From Polyangiaceae bacterium (lineage in GTDB: Bacteria; Myxococcota_A; Polyangia; Polyangiales; Polyangiaceae), in contig JABTUA010000002.1 of the NCBI GenBank assembly GCA_015075635.1, positions 2,670,708-2,734,707 of the forward strand: 64,000 nt of DNA. The letters are read 5' to 3'. Within the stretch, counting starts at the first letter, position 1; the number at the start of each line of letters is the position of its first letter. Shown piece after piece: positions 26,208 to 34,496 of this stretch. Below the pieces are notes generated by a model. It was given only the letters and a program-made list of their open reading frames with translations, was not told the DNA's origin and searched no databases. The position numbers were made by a program, and so were the translations under genes.

Positions 26208-28343
26208 TCAGGCCGGCTCCGCCTCGGGGGTACCGGCGCCGGGGGGCCCTTCGCCCCCGGCCGCGGCGCTCGGCTGGGGCGTCGGCACGAGCTCGATTCC
26301 AGCGGGCAAGACCACGGAAAAGGTCGAGCCCGACCCAGCCTGAGACACCACTTCGATACGTCCGCCCCACTCCTCGACCAGGCGCTGGCTGATCGCCAGG
26401 CCGAGGCCGGTCCCCTTCTCCTTGGTGGTGAAGAACGGGACGAAGAGGCTCTTCAGTACCTGCGGCGTGATGCCGGTTCCGTGGTCGCGCACCGCGATCT
26501 CGACGGAGTCGGTCTTGCCGTGGCCACCGGCTCTCATGCGTGTGGACACGCTCACCGCGCCCCCTTTCGCGGCGGTGGCCTGGAGCGCGTTCTGGACGAG
26601 GTTCATCAGCACCTGCCGGAGCTGCTCCGCATCCGCCCGCACCAGCGGCAGGTCCTCTGTGAGATCGGTCGCTACGTCCTGCTCCGACTTCTGCCCAGAC
26701 GAGAGCACCTGCAAGGTACGGCGCACGACAGCGTTCACGTCGACCGCGCCGGGGTTGCCCTTCGACGGCCGCGCGTAGTCGAGCACCGAACCGACGACGC
26801 GGTCGAGACGGTCGACCTCCTCCAGGATGATGCCCAAGAACTCGCGTGCGTGCGGATCGGCGTTCGCGCCATCCTCGGGCTCGTTCAGGAGTTGGGCCGC
26901 GCCCTTGATCGCCCCGAGCGGGTTCTTCACCTCGTGAGCCAACCCGGCCGCCATCTGACCCAGCGCCGCCAGACGGTCGCGCTCCTGCATGCGCCGGTAC
27001 TGCTGGGAGTTCTCGATCACCACCGCCATCTGCACGCAGAGCGTCTCGAGCAAGGCGACGTCCTCGCTACTGAAGGCGTCGGAGACGCGGTCGTCGACCA
27101 CGAGCAGGATGGCGACCAGCGCCTGCCCCTCGCCGCGGACGCCCAGGCACACCCCGGTTTTGTATGGACCGAGCACCTCGGCTGCGGCGAGCAGCCGCTC
27201 GTCGGCCTCCAGCGCTGGCCCCTGTCCGCTGCGGCGTCGCTCGAGCACGTCGTGCCGAATCAGCTCCAAGCTCACCGAAGGGCTCGCGGCCAGCCGATCC
27301 AAGAGCGGGCGCGCGGTCGCGGAGTCGATGCGCGAGGGCGGCAGCGGGCCGAAGGCCTGCCCCAGCTCGAAATCGGGGCCGGTCGGGTCGCGAAGGTAGA
27401 GGGCCGCGGCAGTGGCGCGCCGCGAGGCCTCCAGCGCGGACAACGCCACCTGCATCATCTCCCGGGGCTCGAGCACGTGCGCCAGCTGTTGTCTGGCCTT
27501 GGCCACCGCCCGGTCCAGATCGACGCGCTCGCGAAAGAAGGCGAAGTGGATGTACTGCTCGACCTTGTCCCGGAGCGGATCGAAGAGCACCAGGATCACG
27601 ATCGCCGCGAGGATCGCGTTCAGGTACATCGTGGAGAAGCCGCCGACCAAGACCACGAAGACGTAGAAGATCCCTGCCAGCGTGAAGGCCAACGCGGTCG
27701 ACACCAAGAGGCGCCCGAGGATGTCGTAGAGATCGACGAGCCTCTCGCGGATCATCGACTCCGAGAGGATGAACAGGAACACGATGCTGAGCACCGCGCC
27801 CACCGGCGGGAGCGGCGCACCGACGAACCACAGGAAATCGGCCAGCGTGAAGGCGGCCGCCAGCGCGCCGACGACGACCAAGAAGCGGACGCGCTGTTGG
27901 GTGGCGCGCGAGCGGCTACGCTCGCCGCGCAGCGCCAGCGACCAGAGCCCCGCCGCGATCAGGCCGAACACGTAGAGCATCACGGCTCCGCGCACCAACC
28001 CGTGCTTGTGCTCCGGAGAGAGCACCAGCACCATCATCGGGACCATCAGCACTCCGGAGACGCGAACCAGCGTCGAGCGCTGGTCGCGGCGTGGCACCAG
28101 GACCTCGAACAGGTGCACCGCGAACTGGGGCAAGAGCACCGCGAGGATCGCGGTGAAGCGCACCCAGACCTCGGAGCGGACGAAGTGATAGAGCCACTGG
28201 GTGATGTACCAGAGGCCGATGTCCGCGGCGAAGGCCGCGAAGAACACGTGGGCACGGCGCCTCCGGCCGCGGAGCAGGATCGACACCGCGATGGCGAGCG
28301 CCAGCGCGCCGCAGAACAAGGAGGTGCGGGTACGAAGATCCAC
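26208..28343 (-). CDS. Multi-pass membrane sensor histidine kinase with GAF-like domain (NtrB/AtoS-like)
   Basis: The 711-residue protein starts at GTG 28343. About eight hydrophobic segments fill the first 260 residues, followed by a cytosolic GAF-like domain (about 275-440). The dimerisation box GLAHEVKNPLGAIKGAAQLL places His at about 470. The ATPase domain has N box LMNLVQNALQA, G1 VRDHGTGI, F box LFVPFFTTKEKGTG and G2 GLGLAISQR, as in NtrB-type kinases that partner sigma54 activators. No receiver protein is adjacent; the nearby sigma54 activator lacks a receiver. A short Pro/Ala/Gly tail ends the protein. It is 86 bp downstream of the small lipoprotein gene. Confidence 0.92.
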   Translation of the reverse strand: MDLRTRTSLFCGALALAIAVSILLRGRRRRAHVFFAAFAADIGLWYITQWLYHFVRSEVWVRFTAILAVLLPQFAVHLFEVLVPRRDQRSTLVRVSGVLMVPMMVLVLSPEHKHGLVRGAVMLYVFGLIAAGLWSLALRGERSRSRATQQRVRFLVVVGALAAAFTLADFLWFVGAPLPPVGAVLSIVFLFILSESMIRERLVDLYDILGRLLVSTALAFTLAGIFYVFVVLVGGFSTMYLNAILAAIVILVLFDPLRDKVEQYIHFAFFRERVDLDRAVAKARQQLAHVLEPREMMQVALSALEASRRATAAALYLRDPTGPDFELGQAFGPLPPSRIDSATARPLLDRLAASPSVSLELIRHDVLERRRSGQGPALEADERLLAAAEVLGPYKTGVCLGVRGEGQALVAILLVVDDRVSDAFSSEDVALLETLCVQMAVVIENSQQYRRMQERDRLAALGQMAAGLAHEVKNPLGAIKGAAQLLNEPEDGANADPHAREFLGIILEEVDRLDRVVGSVLDYARPSKGNPGAVDVNAVVRRTLQVLSSGQKSEQDVATDLTEDLPLVRADAEQLRQVLMNLVQNALQATAAKGGAVSVSTRMRAGGHGKTDSVEIAVRDHGTGITPQVLKSLFVPFFTTKEKGTGLGLAISQRLVEEWGGRIEVVSQAGSGSTFSVVLPAGIELVPTPQPSAAAGGEGPPGAGTPEAEPA

Positions 28344-28429
28344 GCGCCGGAAGCGTACACCCGCACCGAGCGGGGTCCCATTTCGCGCGCGCTGTCAGCG
28401 CGAATCGCGCCCGGCCACCCCGCGCGGGG

Positions 28430-28813
28430 TCAGTGGTTCGTGCTGGTGGTCTTGCTGGTGCCGGTGCCCGCGGTGGAGCCACCGTTCGGCTGGGTGTTGT
28501 CCTTGGTGTGGTCGGTCTGATCGGCGTTGTCGTCCCAGGGATACGGCGTGGGGCCGCCGCTCGGGTCGTCGCTTTCAGTCCACGGGTACGGAGTTGGACC
28601 GCTGGGGTCTCCAGAGCTGGTCGTCACCAAGTCCCCAGGGCGACCCAGGCTGCCGGGGCCGCCGGTCGTGCCCTGCGTGCCCGGACCGGTGTCCGCGCCG
28701 AGCTCGGCCGCCTGCTCTCCCGTGCCCTCGTCGATGGGCTCTTCGGTCCCGACCGCGCAGCCCGCGAGGCCCAGAGCCAACCCTGCTACCAAGATCCAGG
28801 TTTGCCGTTTCAT
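28430..28813 (-). CDS. Small Pro/Gly/Thr-rich lipoprotein
   Basis: The 127-residue protein has a clear lipoprotein signal (MKRQTWILVAGLALGLAGC) with Cys19 as the lipidated residue. The mature part is low-complexity, with a duplicated motif (GPTPYPWTESDDPSG and GPTPYPWDDNADQT) and a Gly/Thr/Ser tail. I recognise no family. Its ATG overlaps the stop of the sigma54-type activator by 4 nt (ATGA), so the two are translationally coupled; an envelope sensor or output partner for the activator is a guess. Confidence 0.75.
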   Translation of the reverse strand: MKRQTWILVAGLALGLAGCAVGTEEPIDEGTGEQAAELGADTGPGTQGTTGGPGSLGRPGDLVTTSSGDPSGPTPYPWTESDDPSGGPTPYPWDDNADQTDHTKDNTQPNGGSTAGTGTSKTTSTNH

Positions 28814-31800
28814 GACGGATCCTCCGCCCCATTCACCAGAAAGCCGTACTGTTTCACCAGCTGGCTGAGACGCGGTCGCTTCATGCCCAGAAGCGCCGCC
28901 GCTCGCGTAATGTTCCCGCCCGCATCTTCGAGCGCGCGTTCGATGCAGTCGCGCTCGATGTTGCGTTTCAAGTCGGAGAGGCTCACCGCGCCCATTCGGA
29001 TCTCCCGATAGGCGACGTCGGTGACCGGCCCACCGGCCGCGACATCCGGCACCACGGCCACGTGACGCGCCGCCGAGCTCGGCTCGCGCCGGGATGAGAC
29101 CGGCTCCGCGGAGAGCTTCCGCAGCGCCTCGACGTGCTCGATGAAGTCGTGCGCCTCGATGAGCTCGCCATCCGACAGCACCGAGACCGCACGGAGCGCG
29201 TTCTCGAGCTCGCGCACGTTGCCCGGCCAGCGGTGACGCGCCAAAAGCTCCAGCGCCTCCCGGCTCAGGCGCTTCTGGGGCTCGGCGCGCTCGGTCGCGA
29301 TCCGCTCCAGGATCGCGTCGCAGAGCACCGGCAGATCCGAGGCGCGATCGCGCAGCGCGGGCACCTCCAGAGTGATGCCGCTGAGACGGTAGTAGAGGTC
29401 TTCGCGGAACTCGCCGCGTTCGACCATGCCGCGGAGATCTCGGTGGGTCGCGCACACGATGCGGACGTCGACCTCGATGGGCGCGCTACCGCCGACGCGC
29501 TCGATCCGCCGCTCCTCCAGCACACGCAACAAAGCGACCTGGGTGCGCGGGGAGATGTCGCCGATCTCGTCCAGGAAGAGCGTGCCGCCGTTCGCCCGCT
29601 CGAAGCGCCCGCGGCGGCGGGAGCTGGCGCCGGTGAAGGCGCCCTTCTCGTGACCGAAGAGCTCGCTCAAGAGCAGCGTCTCGACCAGCGCCGAGCAGTT
29701 GACCTTGACCAAGGGCCCCTGAGCGCGGCCGCTCTGCGCGTGAATCAGCTCCGACACGAGCTCCTTGCCCGTGCCGCTCTCGCCGTGCACGAGCACGGTC
29801 GCGCCGGTCCTGCCGACCTTCGAGATCGAATCGAGCAAGGAGCGCACGCTGGGGTGCCGTCCCACGTACACGGTAGCGCCGCGCGAGGTACGCGGCGGCT
29901 CGCTCGCCGGACGCAACGACACTGGCTCGACGTCCGCCTCCGGGCTCTCGAGCGTGATGCGCTCGAGACGCGCGAGCTTCTGAAGCTGAGGCCGCGCCAA
30001 GTACGCGCTCCGAATCTGACCGCTCAGGCTGCGCACCACGTCGTCGGTGAGTGACCGTGCCGAGAGCACGTGGGAGAGCGCCGTGGACGCCTCGCCCTGA
30101 TCCAGCGCGATCTCCGCGGCCAGCACGTGGGCTTCCCGCGCCAGCTCTTCGTCGCCGGCCTCGCGGGTCATCGCGACCGCGTGGTCCGCTAGGGCCCGCT
30201 CCGGGCTGCCGAGCGCCCGAGACGTGGTCGCGGAGAGCAGCGCGATCTCGGCGTGATCGAAGGGAGACTTGGCCAAGGCCCGCGCGCGCTCGAGCTCGGC
30301 CTGCGCCCGCGGCACGGCGCCGTCCTCCAGGGCGATGCGGGCAGCCAGCCGGTGACACTCGCCGAGCTTGTCGCCGTCGCTGGACATCGACGCCGAGCGG
30401 AGCGCAGCTCGCACCTCGCGCTCCGCCTCTGGCGTGCGCCCGCGACACAGGTGCACCTGCGCCGAGGCGAGCGCGAGCTCCGCCGCGCGGGAGCCCGGTG
30501 CGCCGGGGCCCAGGGCGTTGCGGCCGAAGCGCAGCGCCTGCTCGGCCTGCTCCACCAGGCCCAGTCGCAGCCTGAGCTCGACCAGGTTGGAGACGTCGCG
30601 GGCGAAGTTCAGGCGGTCACCCAGGCGCCGGTGAGCACCGATGGTGCGCTCGAGCAGCTCGAGGGCATGCCCGTAGTCGTGGCGCTCGATGGCCAAGACG
30701 GCGAGGTTGCTCAGCGCGAAGCCGACGGCGCGCCGCTCGCCGCGGGCCTCGGCGTCTCGCAGCACGGCCGTGAGCATCGCTCGGGCAGGCTCGGAGGCAC
30801 CACGGGACAAGAGCGCGATGGCGCGGTTCACGCGGGCGCGAAGCTCCGCGGTCAGGTCGCCTGCCCCGATGGCCTCGCACTCGTCGGCCGCGAAGTGCGC
30901 GTCGGCCGCGGCCCAATCGCCGTTGGCGAGCAAGAGCTTGCCCAGCAGGTTGCGCGCCGCGAGGCGCAAGGACGGCGTGCGGGCCGACGCGAGCACGGAC
31001 CCCGCCAGCTTCGCCGCCTCCGCGAGCTCGCCCATCGCGTAGCGCACCTCCGCGATCTGCACGCTGGCCCCGCCGCGGGCGTCGTCATCGGCGACCAGCA
31101 AGTCTCGAGCACGCTCGAGCGCGGCGAGGGCGGAGACCAGATCGCCACGCGCCAGCGCCGCGCGACCCAGCACGAGCGCGGCCCGGGCACGGGGTTCGAC
31201 GCTGCCGGCGCGGTGCGCCCACTCGAGGCCGACGTCGGCATCGCCGAGATCGAGCGCCAGCTCGGCGCCGGCGAGACGTGCCAGCGCCACGCCATCGGCG
31301 GGGCAGGCGTCGAGGGCCGCCGCAAAGCGGGACCAGAGCTCCGCACGGCTCACGCCGTCATCGACCAAGCCGAGCGCCGCGCGCATGGCCTGCTCCAAGG
31401 GTGCGAGCTTGCCGAGCGAGCCCCACAGCTCCGCGCTCCGCGCGAGCGCCCAAGCGTCCTGCGGGAACGCCTGTGCCAGAGAGCGCGCAACCCACTCGAG
31501 ATTGACCGGAGAAGGCGCCTCCGGCGCCATCGGCCGCACCGAAACGAAGCCGTCGCGCAGCTCGGCGAGGCCCGCGCTGAGGAGGCGCGGGAAGTCTCCC
31601 GGCTCGCCGAGTGCTTCCAACGCGGCGGCCGGCCAGGCCCGGCCGGCGAGCGTCAGGCGCTCGAACAGGCCGCGGCTCGACTCCGGCAGCTCGGCGAGCA
31701 CGGCCTCGGGCGCTCGCCGCTCGGAGCGAGACGCAGCGCCGAGCCAGCCGTCGAGCTCCGAGAGCTTCCCCGCGTGCGCCGTCGCAACCGCATCCCACCA

Positions 31801-32346
31801 GCAGCCGAGGGCCGCAGGGTCCAGCTCTTCCGAGACTTCGATCAGCTCGAGCGTGGACGGGAGCTCGGCATGCTCCGCCAGCAGGAGCACGAACAGCGCT
31901 TCTCCCTCGCGCTCGGTCAGCGAGTGCAGGACTGCTTGGTCCCAAGCGCCGAACGCGGAGCCCGGCACCAACACGACGGCACGCGCGCGGGACGCGGCGC
32001 TCGCGAGCATTTCCGATGCGGCTTCCGACTCCGTCGGCAGCGCGCCCGCGCCGAAGCGCGCAGCCACGTCACGCCACGCGCTCTCCGCGCGCGCGTCGGC
32101 GACCACCACGCGGCGTCCGAGCGCTCGGCAGCGCCGCTCGACATGGCTCGAGACCGCGTCCAGCAGACCGGCGGGCGCCCGCACGCGCAGGACTCCGCGC
32201 GCATCCGCGCGCCGCACGCGTGCGTCGAGCGCGACGAAACCGCTCTCGGTCGTGTCTGCGAGCTGCCCCGACAGGCTCGCGTCGAGTCGTTCCGCGAAGG
32301 AGGCCAAGACGAAGGAAACCGTAGCTGCGAATGCCCCCTCCGGCAA
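28810..32346 (-). CDS. TPR-containing sigma54-dependent transcriptional activator
   Basis: This protein of about 1178 residues has a long helical, TPR-like region and a C-terminal AAA+ activator domain: Walker A GESGTGKE, the sigma54-contact loop GAFTGA, Walker B GGTLFLDEIGD, the FREDLYYRL segment and RWPGNVREL. A Fis-type helix-turn-helix follows (GGNITRAAALLGMKRPRLSQ). The first 350 residues resemble a degenerate nucleotide-handling module. There is no receiver, so activation is probably by ligand or protein binding to the TPR region. The start is uncertain: TTG 32346 has GGGAAG just upstream, while CTG 32415 and TTG 32307 are alternatives. The longer frame to 32832 runs through the DUF2520 gene and is not believable. 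Confidence 0.88.
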   Translation of the reverse strand: MPEGAFAATVSFVLASFAERLDASLSGQLADTTESGFVALDARVRRADARGVLRVRAPAGLLDAVSSHVERRCRALGRRVVVADARAESAWRDVAARFGAGALPTESEAASEMLASAASRARAVVLVPGSAFGAWDQAVLHSLTEREGEALFVLLLAEHAELPSTLELIEVSEELDPAALGCWWDAVATAHAGKLSELDGWLGAASRSERRAPEAVLAELPESSRGLFERLTLAGRAWPAAALEALGEPGDFPRLLSAGLAELRDGFVSVRPMAPEAPSPVNLEWVARSLAQAFPQDAWALARSAELWGSLGKLAPLEQAMRAALGLVDDGVSRAELWSRFAAALDACPADGVALARLAGAELALDLGDADVGLEWAHRAGSVEPRARAALVLGRAALARGDLVSALAALERARDLLVADDDARGGASVQIAEVRYAMGELAEAAKLAGSVLASARTPSLRLAARNLLGKLLLANGDWAAADAHFAADECEAIGAGDLTAELRARVNRAIALLSRGASEPARAMLTAVLRDAEARGERRAVGFALSNLAVLAIERHDYGHALELLERTIGAHRRLGDRLNFARDVSNLVELRLRLGLVEQAEQALRFGRNALGPGAPGSRAAELALASAQVHLCRGRTPEAEREVRAALRSASMSSDGDKLGECHRLAARIALEDGAVPRAQAELERARALAKSPFDHAEIALLSATTSRALGSPERALADHAVAMTREAGDEELAREAHVLAAEIALDQGEASTALSHVLSARSLTDDVVRSLSGQIRSAYLARPQLQKLARLERITLESPEADVEPVSLRPASEPPRTSRGATVYVGRHPSVRSLLDSISKVGRTGATVLVHGESGTGKELVSELIHAQSGRAQGPLVKVNCSALVETLLLSELFGHEKGAFTGASSRRRGRFERANGGTLFLDEIGDISPRTQVALLRVLEERRIERVGGSAPIEVDVRIVCATHRDLRGMVERGEFREDLYYRLSGITLEVPALRDRASDLPVLCDAILERIATERAEPQKRLSREALELLARHRWPGNVRELENALRAVSVLSDGELIEAHDFIEHVEALRKLSAEPVSSRREPSSAARHVAVVPDVAAGGPVTDVAYREIRMGAVSLSDLKRNIERDCIERALEDAGGNITRAAALLGMKRPRLSQLVKQYGFLVNGAEDPS

Positions 32347-32364
32347 CGCGCTTCCCGCTTGTTT

Positions 32365-32400
32365 TCTGCTGAAATCGCCGGCGGTTTCCGGCTCAGCAGA
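32365..32400. promoter_or_regulatory. Long inverted repeat upstream of the sigma54-activator gene
   Basis: TCTGCTGA (32365-32372) and TCAGCAGA (32393-32400) are perfect inverted arms, and between them CGCCGGCG forms a second dyad. The repeat sits about 20 bp upstream of the proposed TTG start at 32346, where an activator or autoregulatory site could lie. If translation starts at 32415 it would instead be coding. Confidence 0.45.
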
Positions 32401-32411
32401 TTCCGCCCCGA

Positions 32412-33245
32412 TCAGACTCGCCGCCGGCGCGGTCGCTTCGGACCCAGGACGCGTCGGACCCGGGCGAGGTCGGCCGCGCTGGCTTCGCCCAGCGCTGCTG
32501 CCAGCGGCAGTTGAGCCAACGCACATACTCGATATAGCTCGGTTATTTCCTGTCCCCAGGGAGCGAGCGCATGCAGGTGGCGGGAGACCGTCCGGGCATC
32601 GCCGCGCCGAACCGGCCCGGTCAGCGCCTCCGGCAGACCCACGCGACCCACGTTCTCGGCCACGCTGCGCAGCAGCACGCCCACGGCTCTCGCCACCTCC
32701 CGCGGGGGCGCACCTGCGCCCACGAGCACCCGCGCCGACGCCGCGGCCAAAGTGGCGGCGCCGTTCGCGGTCAGTGCGGCGGCGGCGTGGTAGGCGGCCG
32801 GCGTCACCCCGGGCCAGCGGCGCGGCAGGCAACCGAGCGCGAGGCCGAGCTGGCGCGCGCGCGCGACGGCCACGCGCTCGCCGTCCATCAGCCAGAGCGC
32901 CCCGCGGAGGTCCGGGAAGCGCTGCCTGGAGGCGAAGCTCGCCAGGGGATGCGCCCGGCCGATGCCGGCGCAGCGACCGGAGAGCGCGCCGAGCACCTCC
33001 GGGCCGAGGGCGCCAGCCACGTGGATGACCGCGGCGCCGAGCGGGCGCGCTCGAGTCGCCGCGAGCCGGCGCGCCAAGTCCGCGATTGCGTCGTCGCGAA
33101 CCGCCAGCACGATCAACTCGACGTCGTCGCCGATCTTCGGCAGGCGGCCGCGCGACGCCAGGACCTTCACTCGATGCGAGCTCTTGCCGAGCCTCGCCTG
33201 AATCGCGCGGGCCACCTTGCCGCGGCCGATGACCACGACGTTCAT
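32412..33245 (-). CDS. Rossmann-fold/DUF2520 protein, putative NAD(P)-dependent oxidoreductase
   Basis: The 277-residue protein begins with a dinucleotide-binding loop (VVVIGRGKVARAIQARL) and continues with a strand-helix pattern (ELIVLAVRDDAIADLARRL). Its second half is an all-helical domain with PAAYHAAAALTANGAATL, as in Rossmann-like/DUF2520 proteins, which resemble ketopantoate reductase or NADP-F420 oxidoreductases. The substrate is unknown. The ATG (33245) overlaps the nadD stop by 4 nt. The C-terminus is a run of Arg residues (GPKRPRRRRV). Confidence 0.78.
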   Translation of the reverse strand: MNVVVIGRGKVARAIQARLGKSSHRVKVLASRGRLPKIGDDVELIVLAVRDDAIADLARRLAATRARPLGAAVIHVAGALGPEVLGALSGRCAGIGRAHPLASFASRQRFPDLRGALWLMDGERVAVARARQLGLALGCLPRRWPGVTPAAYHAAAALTANGAATLAAASARVLVGAGAPPREVARAVGVLLRSVAENVGRVGLPEALTGPVRRGDARTVSRHLHALAPWGQEITELYRVCALAQLPLAAALGEASAADLARVRRVLGPKRPRRRRV

Positions 33246-33811
33246 CGATACAGCCCGTGCGTGCGGACCCAGTCGAGCACCCGCCGCGGGAGCAACGCCG
33301 CGAGCTCGCGCTCGGCGCCGGGGTCGGCCGAACGCAGGAGCTCGCGCACGCGCGTGGACGACACCTCCGGCAAGAGCGCTGGCGGCGCGGATGGATGGGG
33401 GAAGCCAGCTCGGCCGAGCACGATGGGCGGAGCGAGCGCCTCGATGCGATCGAACGCGCGCCACTTGTCGCGTTCGTGCAACACGTCCGAGCCGATCACG
33501 AAGCGGAGCGCCCAGTGCGGGTGCGCCGCGGCCAGGTGCGTGAGCGTCTGGAGGGTGAAGCTCGGCGTAGGCAGGCGTTCCTCCACGCTGCTCACCTCCA
33601 CGCCCGGGAGCCAGCCGAAGGCGATGCGGGCGAGCTCGAAGCGCTGGGCGAAAGGCGCGAGATCCTTGTCGAAAGCGTGCTCGAACACCGGCACCACCAG
33701 CACCCGCTCGACCTCGAAGCACGCGAGCACGTAGCTCACCGCGAGCACGTGCGCGACGTGCGGCGGGTTGAAGCTGCCGCCGAACACGGCGACCCGCGTG
33801 GCTCGGCTCAC
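33242..33811 (-). CDS. nadD: Nicotinate-nucleotide adenylyltransferase
   Basis: NadD joins nicotinate mononucleotide and ATP to make nicotinate adenine dinucleotide in NAD synthesis. The 189-residue protein has the nucleotidyltransferase signature GGSFNPPHVAH near residue 10, the FVIGSDVL segment and the C-terminal VSSTRVRELL motif (the usual ISST.IR). The start GTG (33811) overlaps the stop of the upstream gene by 4 nt (GTGA), and its own stop overlaps the DUF2520 gene. The three genes are likely translated in series. The short length is normal for NadD. Confidence 0.95.
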   Translation of the reverse strand: MSRATRVAVFGGSFNPPHVAHVLAVSYVLACFEVERVLVVPVFEHAFDKDLAPFAQRFELARIAFGWLPGVEVSSVEERLPTPSFTLQTLTHLAAAHPHWALRFVIGSDVLHERDKWRAFDRIEALAPPIVLGRAGFPHPSAPPALLPEVSSTRVRELLRSADPGAERELAALLPRRVLDWVRTHGLYR

Positions 33812-34413
33812 GCTTGGACCTTCAGCCGAGCGCTCGCCTGCGACACCAACCGCTGTCGGCGGGCCAGCCGGCACTCGTTGTCGAACAGCGAGAGCTCCAC
33901 TCCGCCTGGTCCGTCCTCCAGGAGCATGATGCCAAATGCGTCGAGCGGCCCCGGTGACAGGAACCAGCGACTGCCGATCGGCTTCACCATGGGCTCCTGG
34001 CTCTTGCCGAACACCAGGTACGTCGCCGACGCGATGTCGTCTTCGTCGAGCAGCCCCTTGTCGTGAATCATCACCGCGACCTTGCCGTTCAGGAGCTCGA
34101 CCAGGCGGGTATCCGCTCCGGGAAGCGCACCGAACACCATCAGCGAGAGCCGCTCTCGCTCCGCCTCCAGGAACTGATCCAGCTCCGGTGGGCTCGCCTG
34201 GCTGCAGCGGAGCGCGGCCCGCTGCCACACGGCGCTCACGTTCGGATCGTCGCCCACCGCACGCGACGCCAGCGCGCCCACGACCCGCTCCAGCGCCGAG
34301 TCCAAGCCCAGGTACACGGCGCGGTGTACGGAGTGCTCCCGGGAGAGAAAACGAACTGCTCGCTCCAGGAGCTCGTCGGCGTCGTTGGCGGGGCCGATCA
34401 GGCCGAGTCGCAT
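33808..34413 (-). CDS. Conserved-looking protein resembling a degenerate metallophosphoesterase
   Basis: I do not recognise this 201-residue protein with certainty. Its outline follows small YfcE-like phosphoesterases: an N-terminal strand and loop (RLGLIGPANDADELL), a strand RAVYLGLDSALERV where active enzymes have a GD motif, then VAVMIHDKG and a FGKSQEPMV...FLSPGPLD stretch where active enzymes have GHTH and NPGS. The usual metal-binding Asp, His and Asn residues are absent, so an enzyme function is unlikely if the homology is real. I chose ATG 34413 over 34464 because the first strand then begins the protein. It leads the nadD-DUF2520 unit. Confidence 0.55.
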   Translation of the reverse strand: MRLGLIGPANDADELLERAVRFLSREHSVHRAVYLGLDSALERVVGALASRAVGDDPNVSAVWQRAALRCSQASPPELDQFLEAERERLSLMVFGALPGADTRLVELLNGKVAVMIHDKGLLDEDDIASATYLVFGKSQEPMVKPIGSRWFLSPGPLDAFGIMLLEDGPGGVELSLFDNECRLARRQRLVSQASARLKVQA

Positions 34414-34496
34414 GCACCCTCGAAGGTAGTTCAAGACGAAGCCCCGAGGGAGAATGGATTCCACGCGCCCAGGGATCCGAGCTAGGCTCCGCCCCG

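Noticed and set aside
28813-29455. N-terminal extension of the small lipoprotein to 341 residues.
   Set aside because: The extension is the sigma54-activator gene in another frame; the lipoprotein signal begins at ATG 28813.
32346-32832. N-terminal extension of the sigma54 activator to 1340 residues.
   Set aside because: It is Arg/Gly-rich shadow of the DUF2520 gene, whose own Rossmann motif is clear.
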